Below, one piece after another: positions 42,241 to 51,705 of a DNA stretch of 64,000 nucleotides. The stretch is from assembly GCF_900113865.1 (NCBI RefSeq), contig NZ_FOQY01000002.1, positions 372,001 to 436,000 of the forward strand. Reading direction: 5' to 3'. Position 1 is the stretch's first letter. Every line of letters begins with the position of its first letter. The notes under the pieces are model-generated. The model ran no database searches and was not told the origin of the DNA. It saw only the letters and a list, made by a program, of their open reading frames with translations. Source of the DNA: Streptosporangium canum. Lineage in GTDB: Bacteria; Actinomycetota; Actinomycetes; Streptosporangiales; Streptosporangiaceae. The position numbers and the translations under genes were made by a program.

Positions 42241-43467
42241 TCAGGAGGCGGTGAAGGCCAGGGAGGCGTTGTGGCCGCCGAAGCCGAAGGAGTTGGTCAT
42301 CGCCGCCGCCCACCGGCCGTGGCGCGGCCGCCCGGTGACGATGTCGAGCTTGACCTGAGGATCCAGCTCCTGCAGGTTGCGGGTGGCGGGGATCACCCCG
42401 TCGCGGAGGGCGAGGATCGCGCCGATCGCGCCCACCGCCCCGGCGGCCCCGCACAGGTGCCCGGTCATCGACTTGGTGGCGGTGATCGCGGGATGCGTCC
42501 CCAGCGCCTCGGTGATCGAACGGGTCTCGGTCAGGTCGCCGGTCGGGGTCGAGGTGGCGTGGGCGTTCACGTGCCCGACGTCGAGGGCCTGCAGCCCCGC
42601 CGAGGCCAGGGCCAGCCGCATCGCGCGCACCTGCCCGCCCGCGTCGGCGCCGGTGATGTGGTGGGCGTCGGAGGTGGCGGCCGCGCCGGCCAGCGTGGCG
42701 TGCACCCGGGCTCCGCGGGCCGCGGCGAACCCCTCGCGTTCCAGGACCACCACGGCGGCCCCCTCGCCGAGGACGAAGCCGTCGCGCCCGGCGTCGAAAG
42801 GCCGGGAGGCCTCCTGCGGGGCGTCGTTGCGCGTGGACAGGGCTCTGGCCTGGGCGAATCCGGCGAGGGTGAGAGGGTGCACGCACGCCTCGGCGCCGCC
42901 GGCGATCACCACGTCGGCGCGGCCGAGGCGGATGAGGTCCAGCCCCATCGCGATCGCCTCGGATCCGGAGGCGCACGCGCTCACCGGCGTGTGGGCACCG
43001 CCCCGGGCGCCGAACTCGATGCTGACCACCGCCGCGGGCCCGTTGGGCATCAGCATGGGGACCGTGTACGGCGAGACCTTCCGCGCTCCGGAGGTCTCAA
43101 GAAGGTCGTCCTGGGCGAGCGTGGTCAGCACCCCGCCGACCCCCGTGCCGATGACCACCGCCAGGCGTTCGGGTTCGACGTCGGGGGCCCCGGCGTCCGC
43201 CCACGCCTCCCGCGCGGCGACGAGGGCGGCCTGCTGGCAGCGGTCCAGCCGCCGGGCCGTCACCCGGCCCAGCACCTCGGCGGGCTCCACCCGCATCCGC
43301 CCGGCGATCCGCACCGGCAGGCCTTCGGCCCACTCCTCCCGGATCAGGGCGACGCCGGATCGCCCTTCCAGCATGCCGGCCCAGGTGGAGGCCACGTCCC
43401 CGCCCAGCGGTGTGGTGGCACCGAGCCCGGTGACCCGGGCACCCGCCTTCGTCCCGTCTCCCATCAA
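42241..43467 (-). CDS. Beta-ketoacyl-[ACP] synthase, KAS II (FabF)-type
   Basis: A 408-residue condensing enzyme with the complete triad: Cys165 in VSACASGSEA, His303 in NAHATSTPTGD and His337 in MTGHLCGAAG, with Lys332 nearby, plus the closing NSFGFGGHNASL. It elongates acyl-ACP by decarboxylating malonyl-ACP. No acyl carrier protein, ketoreductase or other fab gene is next to it, so it is not in the primary fatty-acid cluster; it may serve a special lipid or be an orphan copy. The MarR gene lies downstream on the same strand after 198 bp. Confidence 0.93.
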   Translation of the reverse strand: MMGDGTKAGARVTGLGATTPLGGDVASTWAGMLEGRSGVALIREEWAEGLPVRIAGRMRVEPAEVLGRVTARRLDRCQQAALVAAREAWADAGAPDVEPERLAVVIGTGVGGVLTTLAQDDLLETSGARKVSPYTVPMLMPNGPAAVVSIEFGARGGAHTPVSACASGSEAIAMGLDLIRLGRADVVIAGGAEACVHPLTLAGFAQARALSTRNDAPQEASRPFDAGRDGFVLGEGAAVVVLEREGFAAARGARVHATLAGAAATSDAHHITGADAGGQVRAMRLALASAGLQALDVGHVNAHATSTPTGDLTETRSITEALGTHPAITATKSMTGHLCGAAGAVGAIGAILALRDGVIPATRNLQELDPQVKLDIVTGRPRHGRWAAAMTNSFGFGGHNASLAFTAS

Positions 43468-43691
43468 CGCCCCCTTCGTCCCCCGGCCGCCGTCCCATGC
43501 GCGGCGCCGCCGGGGTGTTCGGGCACAACGCTGCCAGGGCGGGCCCGCTCCCGCAGGTGACCCGGCCGACGAAAATGCCGCGGGAGATTTGTCGGCGACG
43601 TCGTGATCACGGCCGTGCCGTCCGGGGTACCGCCCGGGCCGTGCGGTAGGCGGCCCGGTCCGGAAGACATCTCCGGGGTGATCCGGCGAAG

Positions 43692-44090
43692 GCCGGCGAC
43701 CTTGTGCCGGCGGCGCGGGCTCCGTCGAGTGGGAATCTCCAGCCGTGGCATGTGTACGTCGTGACCGGCGAGCCCTTGGCCGAACTCAAGAGGCGCGCGA
43801 CGGCCAGGGCTCGGGCGGGCGACTCGGGTGATGAGCGGGAGTATCCGATGTACCCCACCGAACTGACCTCGCCGTATCTGGACCGCTTTTCCGCCGCAGC
43901 AGCCCAGCGGTACGAAGCGCTGGGAATCGAGCGTGATGACCCCGACAGGCCCAAGAAGATCGCCGCCTTGAACTCGGAGGCGTTCGGGGCGCCGGTCGTA
44001 CTGTTCTGCTACCTCGACCGGACGATGGGGCCCGGACAGTGGGGGGGACGCAGGGATGTACTTGCAGACGGTCATGCTGTTGCTGAGAGC
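43692..44090 (+). pseudogene. Nitroreductase pseudogene (frameshift in G7 tract, both ends lost)
   Basis: The plus strand reads VPAARAPSSGNLQPWHVYVV, TGEPLAELKRRATARARAGD, EREYPMYPTELTSPYLDRFS, AAAQRYEALGIERDD and APVVLFCYLDRTMGPGQW, clear nitroreductase-family sequence. At seven G (44041-44047) the frame slips; removing one G restores GDAGMYLQTVMLLLR, the expected continuation. After that the sequence is lost. The N-terminal flavin-binding RRSxRxF part is degenerate with a stop. Dead gene. Confidence 0.7.
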
Positions 44091-44150
44091 GGCGGACCCG
44101 CCGGCCTGGACTGCTCTCCCGAAGAGGGGGGCGGCGGTTTCCGCCGGACC

Positions 44151-44798
44151 TCATCCCGCGCCCATCATCCGGCTCTCCCAGGCCCAGGCCGCGATCTCGA
44201 CCCGGCTGCGTACGCCCAGCTTGACCAGGATGCCCGACACGTATCCCTTGACCGTGCTCAGCGAGAGGAACAGCTCGTCGGCGATCTCCTGGTTGGTGCG
44301 GCCCCTGGCGACCGCCCGCACGATCTCGGTCTCCCGCGCGCTCAGGGGCTGCGCGGGCGGGCGGGCCCTGGCTCGGACGCCGCGGTCGGCGAGGTGGCGC
44401 AGCAACCGCAACGTGATCGACGGCGAGATGAGCGCGTCCCCCGCGTAGGCGGCCCGCACGGCCTCGACCAGCAGGCTCGGACCCGCGTCCTTCAGCACGA
44501 ACCCGACCGCGCCGCCGCGCAACGCGCCGTAGACGTACTCGTCCAGGTCGAAGGTGGTGACCATGACCACCCGGGTCGGCGCGTCGGCCAGCGCGCGGGC
44601 GACGTCGATCCCGTCGAGGCGGGGCATCTGGACGTCCACCAGGCACACGTCCGGGGCCGTCTCGCGGGCCTGTTCGATGGCCTGGACTCCGTCGCACGCC
44701 TCGGCGACCACGGTGATGTCGGGCTGGTCCTCGAGGATGATCCGCAGGCTGGCCCGGATCATCGCCTGGTCGTCGGCCAGCAGCACCCGGATGGTCAT
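44151..44798 (-). CDS. NarL/LuxR-type response regulator
   Basis: A 215-residue protein. Receiver domain 1-120 with acidic pocket ADDQ (residues 8-11), phosphoacceptor Asp55 in VCLVDVQMPR, Thr in MVTTFD and Lys in GFVLKD. The LuxR-type helix-turn-helix at about 150-205 reads LSARETEIVRAVARGRTNQE, IADELFLSLSTVKGYVSGIL. It follows the histidine kinase gene on the same strand after 28 bp and is its partner. Confidence 0.95.
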   Translation of the reverse strand: MTIRVLLADDQAMIRASLRIILEDQPDITVVAEACDGVQAIEQARETAPDVCLVDVQMPRLDGIDVARALADAPTRVVMVTTFDLDEYVYGALRGGAVGFVLKDAGPSLLVEAVRAAYAGDALISPSITLRLLRHLADRGVRARARPPAQPLSARETEIVRAVARGRTNQEIADELFLSLSTVKGYVSGILVKLGVRSRVEIAAWAWESRMMGAG

Positions 44799-44826
44799 CG
44801 CCGCCCCCGCACGGGCACGGGCGGCG

Positions 44827-45936
44827 TCATCGGCGCTCGCCGGTGGGGATGGTGGCGCGCACCGACCAGCCGGAGCCGGGGCGGGGGCCGGCGCTCAGGG
44901 TGCCGCCGAGGGCGTCGAGGCGTTCGCGCATGCCGACGAGGCCGTATCCGGCGCGGCGGTGACGGCGGGAGGGCGCCTGCGGGGCGTCGTCCTCGATGAC
45001 GACCGTGACGGCCTCCTCGTCCTGGGTGACGTCGATGGTGACCGCGCGGGCCCGACGGGCGTGCCGGGAGACGTTGGTCAGCGACTCGCGCACGACGCGG
45101 TACACGGTGCTGCGCACCTCGGGCGGCCAGCTGTCCGGCTCGGCGGCCAGGCGCAGACGCGCCCGCCGGCCGTGGCTTTCGAAGCCCTCGATCAGCTCGG
45201 CGAGCCGTTCGCAGCCCGCCGAACCGGCACCGGTGTCGCGCAGGAGGCCGACCACGCGGCGGGTGGCGGCCAGGGCCTCGGAACCCGCGGTCTCGATGCC
45301 GGCCAGGGAGCCGGCTGTCCTGTCCGGGTGCTTGGCGGTGAGGAGCTGGGCGGCCTGGGCCTGGAGCACGATGCTGGTGATGTGGTGGGCGACGACGTCG
45401 TGCAGTTCTCTGGCCAGCTCCAGGCGCTCGGCACGCCGTACCCGCTCGGCGGTGGCCTGGCGGCGGGCGGCCAGCAGCCGCAGGCCGAGCCCGCTCACCA
45501 GGGCGGCGAGCCAGGCCAGGCCGCCCAGCACCGGCACGGCCGAGCGAGGGCTGGCCAGGAGTCCGCCCGTCATCACGGCCAGCCCCGCGGCGGCGACGGC
45601 GCAGGCCGGGCGGGCGGGCAGTGTCCTGACCGCGGAGCCGACGAGCACCGCCAGGGCCAGGGACGCGGCCGGGCCGGGTTCGGCGGGCAGGTGGAGGAGG
45701 CGGGCGGCGAGTACGGCGAGCGCCGCCACGGCCGCGCCCGCGACGGCGGTCCAGAGCCGATCGCGGCGGCGCGCCAGGGCGAGCACGCACACCGACGCGC
45801 CGACGGCCGCGCCGAACGGCCAGTAGCCGTCGCCCCAGCTGCCGGCGACCTGGTATGCCTGGAAGGCGACGGCCGCCGCGAACACGACGCCGAGCCCGGC
45901 GTCGACCGCCACCTCGAGCCGATCGGGAAAACCCAC
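44827..45936 (-). CDS. Sensor histidine kinase (NarL-type system, HisKA_3)
   Basis: A 369-residue membrane kinase. Five to six hydrophobic segments in residues 8-150, then the HisKA_3 phosphoacceptor His179 in ELARELHDVVAHHITSIVLQ, the N-box VRESLTNVSRHARRA and the ATPase GYGLVGMRERLDALGG, GSGWSVRATIPTGE. No extracellular sensor domain, so it probably senses membrane or intramembrane signals. GTG 45936 has no clear Shine-Dalgarno and may be leaderless; the frame is open further upstream but runs into the divergent gene. Partner of the response regulator downstream; divergent from the DUF418 gene, a plausible target. Confidence 0.9.
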   Translation of the reverse strand: MGFPDRLEVAVDAGLGVVFAAAVAFQAYQVAGSWGDGYWPFGAAVGASVCVLALARRRDRLWTAVAGAAVAALAVLAARLLHLPAEPGPAASLALAVLVGSAVRTLPARPACAVAAAGLAVMTGGLLASPRSAVPVLGGLAWLAALVSGLGLRLLAARRQATAERVRRAERLELARELHDVVAHHITSIVLQAQAAQLLTAKHPDRTAGSLAGIETAGSEALAATRRVVGLLRDTGAGSAGCERLAELIEGFESHGRRARLRLAAEPDSWPPEVRSTVYRVVRESLTNVSRHARRARAVTIDVTQDEEAVTVVIEDDAPQAPSRRHRRAGYGLVGMRERLDALGGTLSAGPRPGSGWSVRATIPTGERR

Positions 45937-46049
45937 GGAATCCAGGCTAGGACAAGGGTTCCGCCGGCCTGTACCGGCCGAAAGTACTGTTGCGTTCCCT
46001 GCTTTCTGTCGATGTGGGCAGCCGGTCCCGGTCTGCAGGATGAGGCCCC

Positions 46050-47108
46050 ATGCCACCTGAAACGCTCCCCCCGACGCCGGCGCCGACGGGACCGGGGCAG
46101 TCCGCTACGACCGTCTCCGGCCGGCCGCGTATCGCCGCGCTCGATGTGCTGCGCGGCTTCGCCCTGTGCGGAATCCTGCTGGCCAACGTCAAGCCGATCG
46201 CCCACATGGTCCGCACCGGAGAGGTCACCCAGCCTGTGGTGGTGGCCAGTCAGGACGGCGCCTGGCTGGGGCTGTTCGTCGACCAGCGCTTCTTCCCGAT
46301 CTTCTCCCTGTTGTTCGGCATCGGCTTCTCGTTGCTGCTGGACTCCGTGCGAGGCCGGGTCCCCCGCCCGCGGGTGCTCCTGCTGCGCCGGATCCTGGTG
46401 CTGCTGGCGATGGGCCTGGCTCACATGTTCCTGCTGTGGCGGGGCGACATCCTGACCGTCTACGCCGTCGTCGGCCTGCTGGTGCTGCTTCCCTCGACCT
46501 GGCTGCCGCGCTGGGCCGTCGCGGGGCTCGCCGCCTGCCTCGTCGCGACGCCGCTCATCCTCGGCAGCAACGGCGTGGCGCTGGTGCCCGGGCTGTTCCT
46601 GCTGGGCTCGGCGCTGACCCGGTATGGCGTGATCGACCGGATCGAGCGTTCGGCCCGCGTGCCGGCCGTGCTGGGCCTGGTCTTCGCGGCGGGGGCGGTG
46701 CCCGCCACGTGGCTGCAGATCCGGTCCGGGGCCGCCGGTACGGACGATCTCTCCTCCTGGTTCGCCCTCGCCGGGTTGCTGGTTGCAGGCGCGTACGTGT
46801 GCGCGCTGCTGCTCCTGCTGAGAACGCCGCTCCGGCCGGTGCTCCAGGGGGTTTTCGCGCCGCTGGGCCGGATGGCGCTGACCAACTACCTGTCCGCCAC
46901 GGTCCTCGTCCTGGTGGCCGCACGCCTCCTCGGCGGCTCGCCGGACGACTGGTCCCAGACGACGGTGCTCCTCATCGCCGGGGTCATCCTCCTCCCTCAG
47001 TGGCTGGTGTCCACGCTCTGGCTGCGCCGCTTCCGTCAGGGGCCCCTGGAATGGCTCTGGCGCTGGGCCACCTGGGCCCGCCGTCCCCCCTTGCGCCGCG
47101 CCTCCTGA
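46050..47108 (+). CDS. DUF418-domain membrane protein
   Basis: A 352-residue protein. After a Pro-rich start it reads [20 protein letters not shown], the known N-terminal motif of YeiB/DUF418 proteins, and has about nine hydrophobic helices including [20 protein letters not shown]. The C-terminal DUF418 block is [20 protein letters not shown]. Function in bacteria is not established; some are thought to be acyltransferase-like. The gene is divergent from the histidine kinase and may be regulated by it. Confidence 0.9.
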   Translation: MPPETLPPTPAPTGPGQSATTVSGRPRIAALDVLRGFALCGILLANVKPIAHMVRTGEVTQPVVVASQDGAWLGLFVDQRFFPIFSLLFGIGFSLLLDSVRGRVPRPRVLLLRRILVLLAMGLAHMFLLWRGDILTVYAVVGLLVLLPSTWLPRWAVAGLAACLVATPLILGSNGVALVPGLFLLGSALTRYGVIDRIERSARVPAVLGLVFAAGAVPATWLQIRSGAAGTDDLSSWFALAGLLVAGAYVCALLLLLRTPLRPVLQGVFAPLGRMALTNYLSATVLVLVAARLLGGSPDDWSQTTVLLIAGVILLPQWLVSTLWLRRFRQGPLEWLWRWATWARRPPLRRAS

Positions 47109-47242
47109 CGGCCGCCGAGTGCAGGTCCCGGACCTGCCGGGCATGGTCCCCGGCAGGCCCGGCCGCGGGCGGACGTGCCGACGCGGCGCCCGCACCCTAA
47201 AGTCATGGATCATTCATTGTCCGGATCCTGTGGAGGTCAGCG

Positions 47243-47815
47243 GTGGCCGAGGTAGTGCTGTTTCATCACGCTCAGGGCCTCACCCCGGGCGTGCGCGCGT
47301 TCGCCGACGAGCTACGCGGCGAGGGGCACACCGTGCACACGCCCGACCTGTACGACGGCCACATCTTTGACTCCCTGGAGGCGGGACTGGCGTATTCGGA
47401 TCGGATCGGGGTCGAGGAGATCATCGAACGGGGCGCCCGGGCGGTGACGGACGCGCCGGCGGAGCTGGTCTACGTCGGGTTCTCCCTCGGTGTGCTTCCA
47501 GCGCAGAAGCTGGCCCAGACGCGGCCGGGCGCGCGCGGCGCCGTGTTCGTCCACTCGTGCGTGCCGAGCTCCTACTTCGGGTCGTGGCCGTCGCCGGTCC
47601 CGGTCCGCGTCCACGCCATGGAGGCGGACCGCCTGTTCACCGACGAAGGCGACGCCGACGCCGCCCGGGCGCTGGTGGACGAGGCCGCCGACGGCGAGCT
47701 GTACCTCTATCCCGGCGACCAGCACCTGTTCGCCGACAGCTCGCTGCCCTCCTACGACGCCGGGGGCGCCGCGCTGCTGCTCGACCGGACGCTGGCGTTT
47801 CTCGGCTCCCGGTGA
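47243..47815 (+). CDS. Dienelactone hydrolase family protein
   Basis: A 190-residue alpha/beta-hydrolase. It starts AEVVLFHHAQGLTPGVRAFA, has the nucleophile elbow GFSLGVLPAQ (serine in place of the cysteine of true dienelactone hydrolases), the acidic residue near AMEADRLFTDEGD and the His in YPGDQHLFADSSLPSYD. It is at the short end of the DLH family. GTGGAGG lies 8 nt before GTG/ATG 47243. It converges with the sigma-factor gene; a strong hairpin separates them. Confidence 0.88.
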   Translation: MAEVVLFHHAQGLTPGVRAFADELRGEGHTVHTPDLYDGHIFDSLEAGLAYSDRIGVEEIIERGARAVTDAPAELVYVGFSLGVLPAQKLAQTRPGARGAVFVHSCVPSSYFGSWPSPVPVRVHAMEADRLFTDEGDADAARALVDEAADGELYLYPGDQHLFADSSLPSYDAGGAALLLDRTLAFLGSR

Positions 47816-47833
47816 GGTGATCGCTTTCCCCGC

Positions 47834-47858
47834 GCCCGGCGCCCGCGCGGCGCCGGGC
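47834..47858. terminator. Bidirectional terminator hairpin
   Basis: GCCCGGCGCC (47834-47843), 5-nt loop, GGCGCCGGGC (47849-47858), perfect 10-bp stem between the convergent hydrolase and sigma-factor genes. Confidence 0.7.
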
Positions 47859-47883
47859 CGCGCAGGGCGGGGCGGGGCGGACA

Positions 47884-49191
47884 TCACGCCAGCGCGGCCG
47901 CCTTGCGCAGCAGCACCGACCGCTCGCGGACGTTGCGGCACAGCCGGGCGGCGAGCTCCAGTTCGGCCCGTGCCTCGGCGGTCCGGCCGAGCCGGGCGAG
48001 CAGCTCGCCGCGCACGCCGGCAAGCAGGTAGGACCCCGACAGGCCGTCTGAGGCGACCAGCCCGTCCACGATGGACAGCGCCTGCTGCGGTCCGTCCGCC
48101 ATCGCGACGGCGACGGCCCGGTTGAGTTCGACGACGGGTGACGGAGCCACCCGGCCCAGCGCCTCGTACAGCAGCACGACACGCTCCCAGTCGGTCTCCG
48201 GCACCGAGGACGCCGACGCGTGGCAGGCGGCGATCGCCGCCTGCAGGCCGTAGGGTCCGAGGCCGCGTCCGATGGCCGCGGCCCGGCCGATCGCGGCCAG
48301 GCCGCGGCGGATCGCCGAGCGGTCCCACAGGCGCCGGTCCTGATCCTCCAGGAGCACCGCTTCGCCGTCGGGCCCGGTGCGTGCGGGAAAGCGCGCGGCC
48401 GTGAGCTCGAACAGGGCGAGCAGCCCGTACACCTCCGGCTCGTCGGGCAGCAACGCGGCCAGCGTCCTGGCCAGCCGGATCGCCTCGTACGCGAGGTCGG
48501 GGCGGAGCAGGCGGTCACCGGCCGTCGCCGTCGAACCCTCCGTGAAGATCACATACAGCACGCTCAGGACACCGCCGAGCCGCTGGCGCCGTTCCTCGGG
48601 CGGCGGCAGCTCGAACGGCACGCGCGCCGCGGCGATCGTCTTCTTGCCGCGCGTGATCCGCGCCTGGAGGGTCGGCACGGGCACGAGGAACGCCCGGGCG
48701 ATCTCCTCGCTCGACAGGCCGCCGACCGCGCGCAGCGTCAGGGCCACGCGAGCCTCGGGCGAGAGCACCGGATGGCAGGCCACGAACATCAGCGCGAGAA
48801 CGTCGTCGTCGATCCGGTCGGGATCCCACGGCAGGTCGTCCGGCCGGTCCCGCGGGGGCAGCGCACCCGAGCTCGTCTCCCCCTCGGCCAGCCGGCCGGC
48901 GAGCATGGCGTACCGCTCGTCGAGTGCCGACCGGCGGCGGAAGGAGTCGATGGCGCGCCGCCGCGCGGTCGCCAGCAGCCAGCCCACCGGGTTCGCCGGC
49001 GCACCCTCGCGCGACCAGGTGACGAGCGCCTCCGCCACCGCCTCCTGCGCGACGTCCTCGGCGAGCTCGAAGTCCCCGGTGTAGCGGGCCAGCGCCCCGA
49101 CGATCCGCGCGGACTCGATCCGCCAGACGGCCTCGACGGCCCGCCGCGCCGACTCGGTGCTCGGCGGGCCGCCGGTGGCCGCGGGCGTCAA
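47884..49191 (-). CDS. ECF42-type RNA polymerase sigma factor
   Basis: A 435-residue protein. Sigma2 region: RIVGALARYTGDFELAEDVA, QEAVAEALVTW, PVGWLLATARRRAIDSFRRR; sigma4: SPEARVALTLRAVGGLSSEE, IARAFLVPVPTLQARITRGK. A long helical TPR-like C-terminal half (about 200-435, DUF6596; VELNRAVAVAMADGP, GLVASDGLSGSYLLAGVRGE) follows. This layout and its link to a DGPF protein gene are the defining traits of ECF42, which uses the C-terminal domain instead of an anti-sigma factor. It starts at TTG 49191 overlapping the DGPF gene stop (TTGA). Confidence 0.92.
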   Translation of the reverse strand: MTPAATGGPPSTESARRAVEAVWRIESARIVGALARYTGDFELAEDVAQEAVAEALVTWSREGAPANPVGWLLATARRRAIDSFRRRSALDERYAMLAGRLAEGETSSGALPPRDRPDDLPWDPDRIDDDVLALMFVACHPVLSPEARVALTLRAVGGLSSEEIARAFLVPVPTLQARITRGKKTIAAARVPFELPPPEERRQRLGGVLSVLYVIFTEGSTATAGDRLLRPDLAYEAIRLARTLAALLPDEPEVYGLLALFELTAARFPARTGPDGEAVLLEDQDRRLWDRSAIRRGLAAIGRAAAIGRGLGPYGLQAAIAACHASASSVPETDWERVVLLYEALGRVAPSPVVELNRAVAVAMADGPQQALSIVDGLVASDGLSGSYLLAGVRGELLARLGRTAEARAELELAARLCRNVRERSVLLRKAAALA

Positions 49192-49607
49192 AGCTGGCCG
49201 GTCCGCTCGCGCCACGCCCGCTCCCTGATGATCCACTCGTTGTCCTGCGGGAACTCCTCGATGCCCGGCACCCGGCGGATCTCGCACTTCGTGCCGGTGA
49301 CCATGGGCAGTCGCCTGGCCCACTCGACCGCCTCCTCCTTCGAAGCCACATCGAGCACGTAGAAGCCGCCGAACAGCTCCTTCGTCTCGCCGTACGGACC
49401 GTCGGTGACCACCGGCGTCTCGCCGCTGAAGTCGACCACCACACCCTGGGCCGCGTCCTCCAGGCCCTCGGCGGCGACGAGCACGCCGGCCCGGATCAAC
49501 TCGTCGTTGAAGCGGCCCATCGTCTCGAGCATCTGCTCGAAGGGCGTCTCCATCATCTTCGCGACGGATTCGTCGGTGCCCCGCAGGATCAGCATGTACT
49601 TCGCCAT
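49188..49607 (-). CDS. DGPF-domain (YCII-related) protein
   Basis: A 139-residue protein with the family motif VVTDGPYGETKELFGGFYVL and a ferredoxin-like start MAKYMLILRGTDESVAKMME. DGPF proteins are the conserved targets or partners of ECF42 sigma factors. ATG 49607 has AAGGAG 7 nt upstream; an upstream ATG at 49637 is less likely. First gene of the two-gene unit with the sigma factor. Confidence 0.93.
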   Translation of the reverse strand: MAKYMLILRGTDESVAKMMETPFEQMLETMGRFNDELIRAGVLVAAEGLEDAAQGVVVDFSGETPVVTDGPYGETKELFGGFYVLDVASKEEAVEWARRLPMVTGTKCEIRRVPGIEEFPQDNEWIIRERAWRERTGQL

Positions 49608-49822
49608 CTTCGAACTCCTTGCCATCGGGGTCGCCACTCGACCCTCTCACTTCAAGGTCGAACGGGGCGACCGCGGATCGACACGACAGACGACCGCAGA
49701 CCATTTCGCATCCGGTCACCCCGGCGGTGTGTCGCCCCCTCCCCGCCGGGACTGCCGCCACTGCCGATCGGGCCGTGGCCGCGGCGCCGCCGATCCCCGA
49801 ACGGGGCCGCAGGGAGCGTTCG
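49608..49822. promoter_or_regulatory. Promoter region of the DGPF-sigma unit
   Basis: The 215-bp region between the DGPF start and the stop of the GH15 gene must hold the promoter of the DGPF-ECF42 unit. No clear repeat or operator is seen. Confidence 0.25.
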
Positions 49823-51670
49823 CTAACGCCGGATCGAGTTCCCCGTCCCTTCGGGCCCCGCAACTGACTGTCCCGGGTGATGGCGGGCGCGCCTGGTGCG
49901 GTTGTCGCCGTCGTCGGCGAGCACGGCCGCGGTGTTGATGACCGAGACGTGGCTGTAGGCCTGGGGGAAGTTGCCGACCTGCCGGTGGCGGGTGACGTCG
50001 TACTCCTCGGACAGAAGGCCGACGTCGTTACGGAGAGCGAGCAGCCGTTCGAACAGCCGTCGGGCCTCCTGGCGGCGGCCGAGCAGGGCCAGCGCGTCGG
50101 CCAGCCAGAAGGAGCAGGCCAGGAAGGCGCCCTCCGTTCCCGGCAGCGCGTCCACGTCTTCGACATCGGGGCGGTAGCGCAGGACGAAGCCGTCCTCGAC
50201 CAGTTCGCGCTGCACGGCCTCGACGGTTCCGGCGACGCGGGGATCGTCGAGCGGAAGGAATCCGAGCCGGGGAATGAGCAGCAGCGCGGCGTCCAGGCCC
50301 TTCGACCCGTAGTACTGGGTGAAGGTGTTACGGCCGGGATCGTAGCCGCGGGTACAGACGTCCCGGTGGATCTCGGCGCGTAGCGCCCGCCAGCGCTGTA
50401 CGGGCCCGTCGCGGCCGTGGTTTTCGACAGCGGAGATCATACGGTCCGCCGCGACCCACGCGAGGATCTTGGAGTGGACGAAGTCGTGTCGTGGTCCGCG
50501 CATCTCCCACAGCCCGTTGTCGGGTTTCTTCCAGGCCCCCTCCAGGTAGTCCATGAGCACGCGTTGCAGATCCCATGCGTCATCGTCGGGGGCCAGACCA
50601 GCCTCCCTCGCCAATTCCAGGCAGTCGAGGACCTCGCCGTAGACGTCGATCTGGAACTGCCCGCAAGCGGCGTTGCCGATCCGCACCGGTTGTGAGCGCT
50701 CGTAACCCGACAGCCAGTCGACGGTCCATTCGGGGATCCGGCGGCAGCCGTCGAGGGTGTACATGATCTGGAGATCGGCCGGGCTGCCGGCGACGGCTCG
50801 CAGCAGCCAGTCACGCCAGGCGGTGGCCTCGGCGTCGTAGCCGGCGCGCATCAGAGCTTGCAGGGTGAAGGTCGCATCCCGTAACCAGCTGTAGCGGTAA
50901 TCCCAGTTGCGGGGGCCGCCGAGCTGTTCGGGCAGGGAGGCGGTGGGGGCGGCGACGATGCCTCCGGTGGGCGCGTAGGTCAGCGCCTTGAGGGTGAGAA
51001 GGCTGCGCCGTACGGCTTCGCCGTATCTTCCGTCGTAGCGGCAGCACTCCAGCCACTGTTTCCACAGTAGCTCCGTGCTGTTCAGGGACTCGATGGCGTC
51101 GACCGGGTCGGGACGCGGCAGCCAGGAGGACTGCCAGGTCAGCACGGACGGCACACGTTCTCCCGCGCAGACGGTGAAGGTGGCGGTAGTGCGGTGAGCC
51201 TCCTCATCCGGACACAACTCGGCGGGACCCTGCAACCAGGCGGCGTCCGGACCCGCCACGACGGCCAGTTGGCCGCCGTCGTGGTGAACCCACGGTATGA
51301 CGTGGCCGTAGTCGAAGCGCAGCATCAGCTCGGTGCGCATTTCGACCCGGCCGCGGACGCCCTCGACGATCCGGATCATGTCGGGCGCCTGACCTCGGGG
51401 CGGCATGAAGTCCAGGACGCGCACGCATCCGTCGGCGGAGTCCCACGTCGTCTCCAGGATCAGGGTGTCATCGTGGTAGCGGCGGCCGGTGCAGACCTGC
51501 CGGCCGGCCGGGGCCAGCAGCCAGCGCCCGGCGCGCGGACCGTCCAGCAGCGCGGCGAAGCAGGCCCCGGAGTCGAAGCGGGGCAGGCACAGCCAGTCCA
51601 CCGAGCCGTCGCGCCCCACCAGGGCGGCGGTGTGCATGTCGCCGATCAGCGCGTAGTCCTCGATCCGCAT
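49823..51670 (-). CDS. Glycoside hydrolase family 15 (glucoamylase/trehalase-like)
   Basis: A 615-residue enzyme without signal peptide. It starts RIEDYALIGDMHTAALVGRD, GSVDWLCLPRFDS, the known N-terminal domain of bacterial GH15 proteins. The (alpha/alpha)6 barrel carries NWDYRYSWLRDATFTLQALM, the general acid region CRRIPEWTVDWLSGYERSQP and the second glutamate near VGLLSEEYD. ATG 51670 has AGGAGCC 6 nt upstream. It acts on intracellular glucans or trehalose, releasing glucose. It lies 35 bp downstream of the enolase-superfamily gene, so both are one operon. Confidence 0.94.
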   Translation of the reverse strand: MRIEDYALIGDMHTAALVGRDGSVDWLCLPRFDSGACFAALLDGPRAGRWLLAPAGRQVCTGRRYHDDTLILETTWDSADGCVRVLDFMPPRGQAPDMIRIVEGVRGRVEMRTELMLRFDYGHVIPWVHHDGGQLAVVAGPDAAWLQGPAELCPDEEAHRTTATFTVCAGERVPSVLTWQSSWLPRPDPVDAIESLNSTELLWKQWLECCRYDGRYGEAVRRSLLTLKALTYAPTGGIVAAPTASLPEQLGGPRNWDYRYSWLRDATFTLQALMRAGYDAEATAWRDWLLRAVAGSPADLQIMYTLDGCRRIPEWTVDWLSGYERSQPVRIGNAACGQFQIDVYGEVLDCLELAREAGLAPDDDAWDLQRVLMDYLEGAWKKPDNGLWEMRGPRHDFVHSKILAWVAADRMISAVENHGRDGPVQRWRALRAEIHRDVCTRGYDPGRNTFTQYYGSKGLDAALLLIPRLGFLPLDDPRVAGTVEAVQRELVEDGFVLRYRPDVEDVDALPGTEGAFLACSFWLADALALLGRRQEARRLFERLLALRNDVGLLSEEYDVTRHRQVGNFPQAYSHVSVINTAAVLADDGDNRTRRARHHPGQSVAGPEGTGNSIRR

Positions 51671-51705
51671 GTGATGGCTCCTGTCGGGTTCGGTGGTTGC
51701 CCGCT

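Noticed and set aside
42241-43467. KAS gene plus AfsR-type regulators as a polyketide or other biosynthetic cluster
   Set aside because: No acyl carrier protein, acyltransferase, NRPS or tailoring set lies near, and the regulators are 20 kb away on either side.
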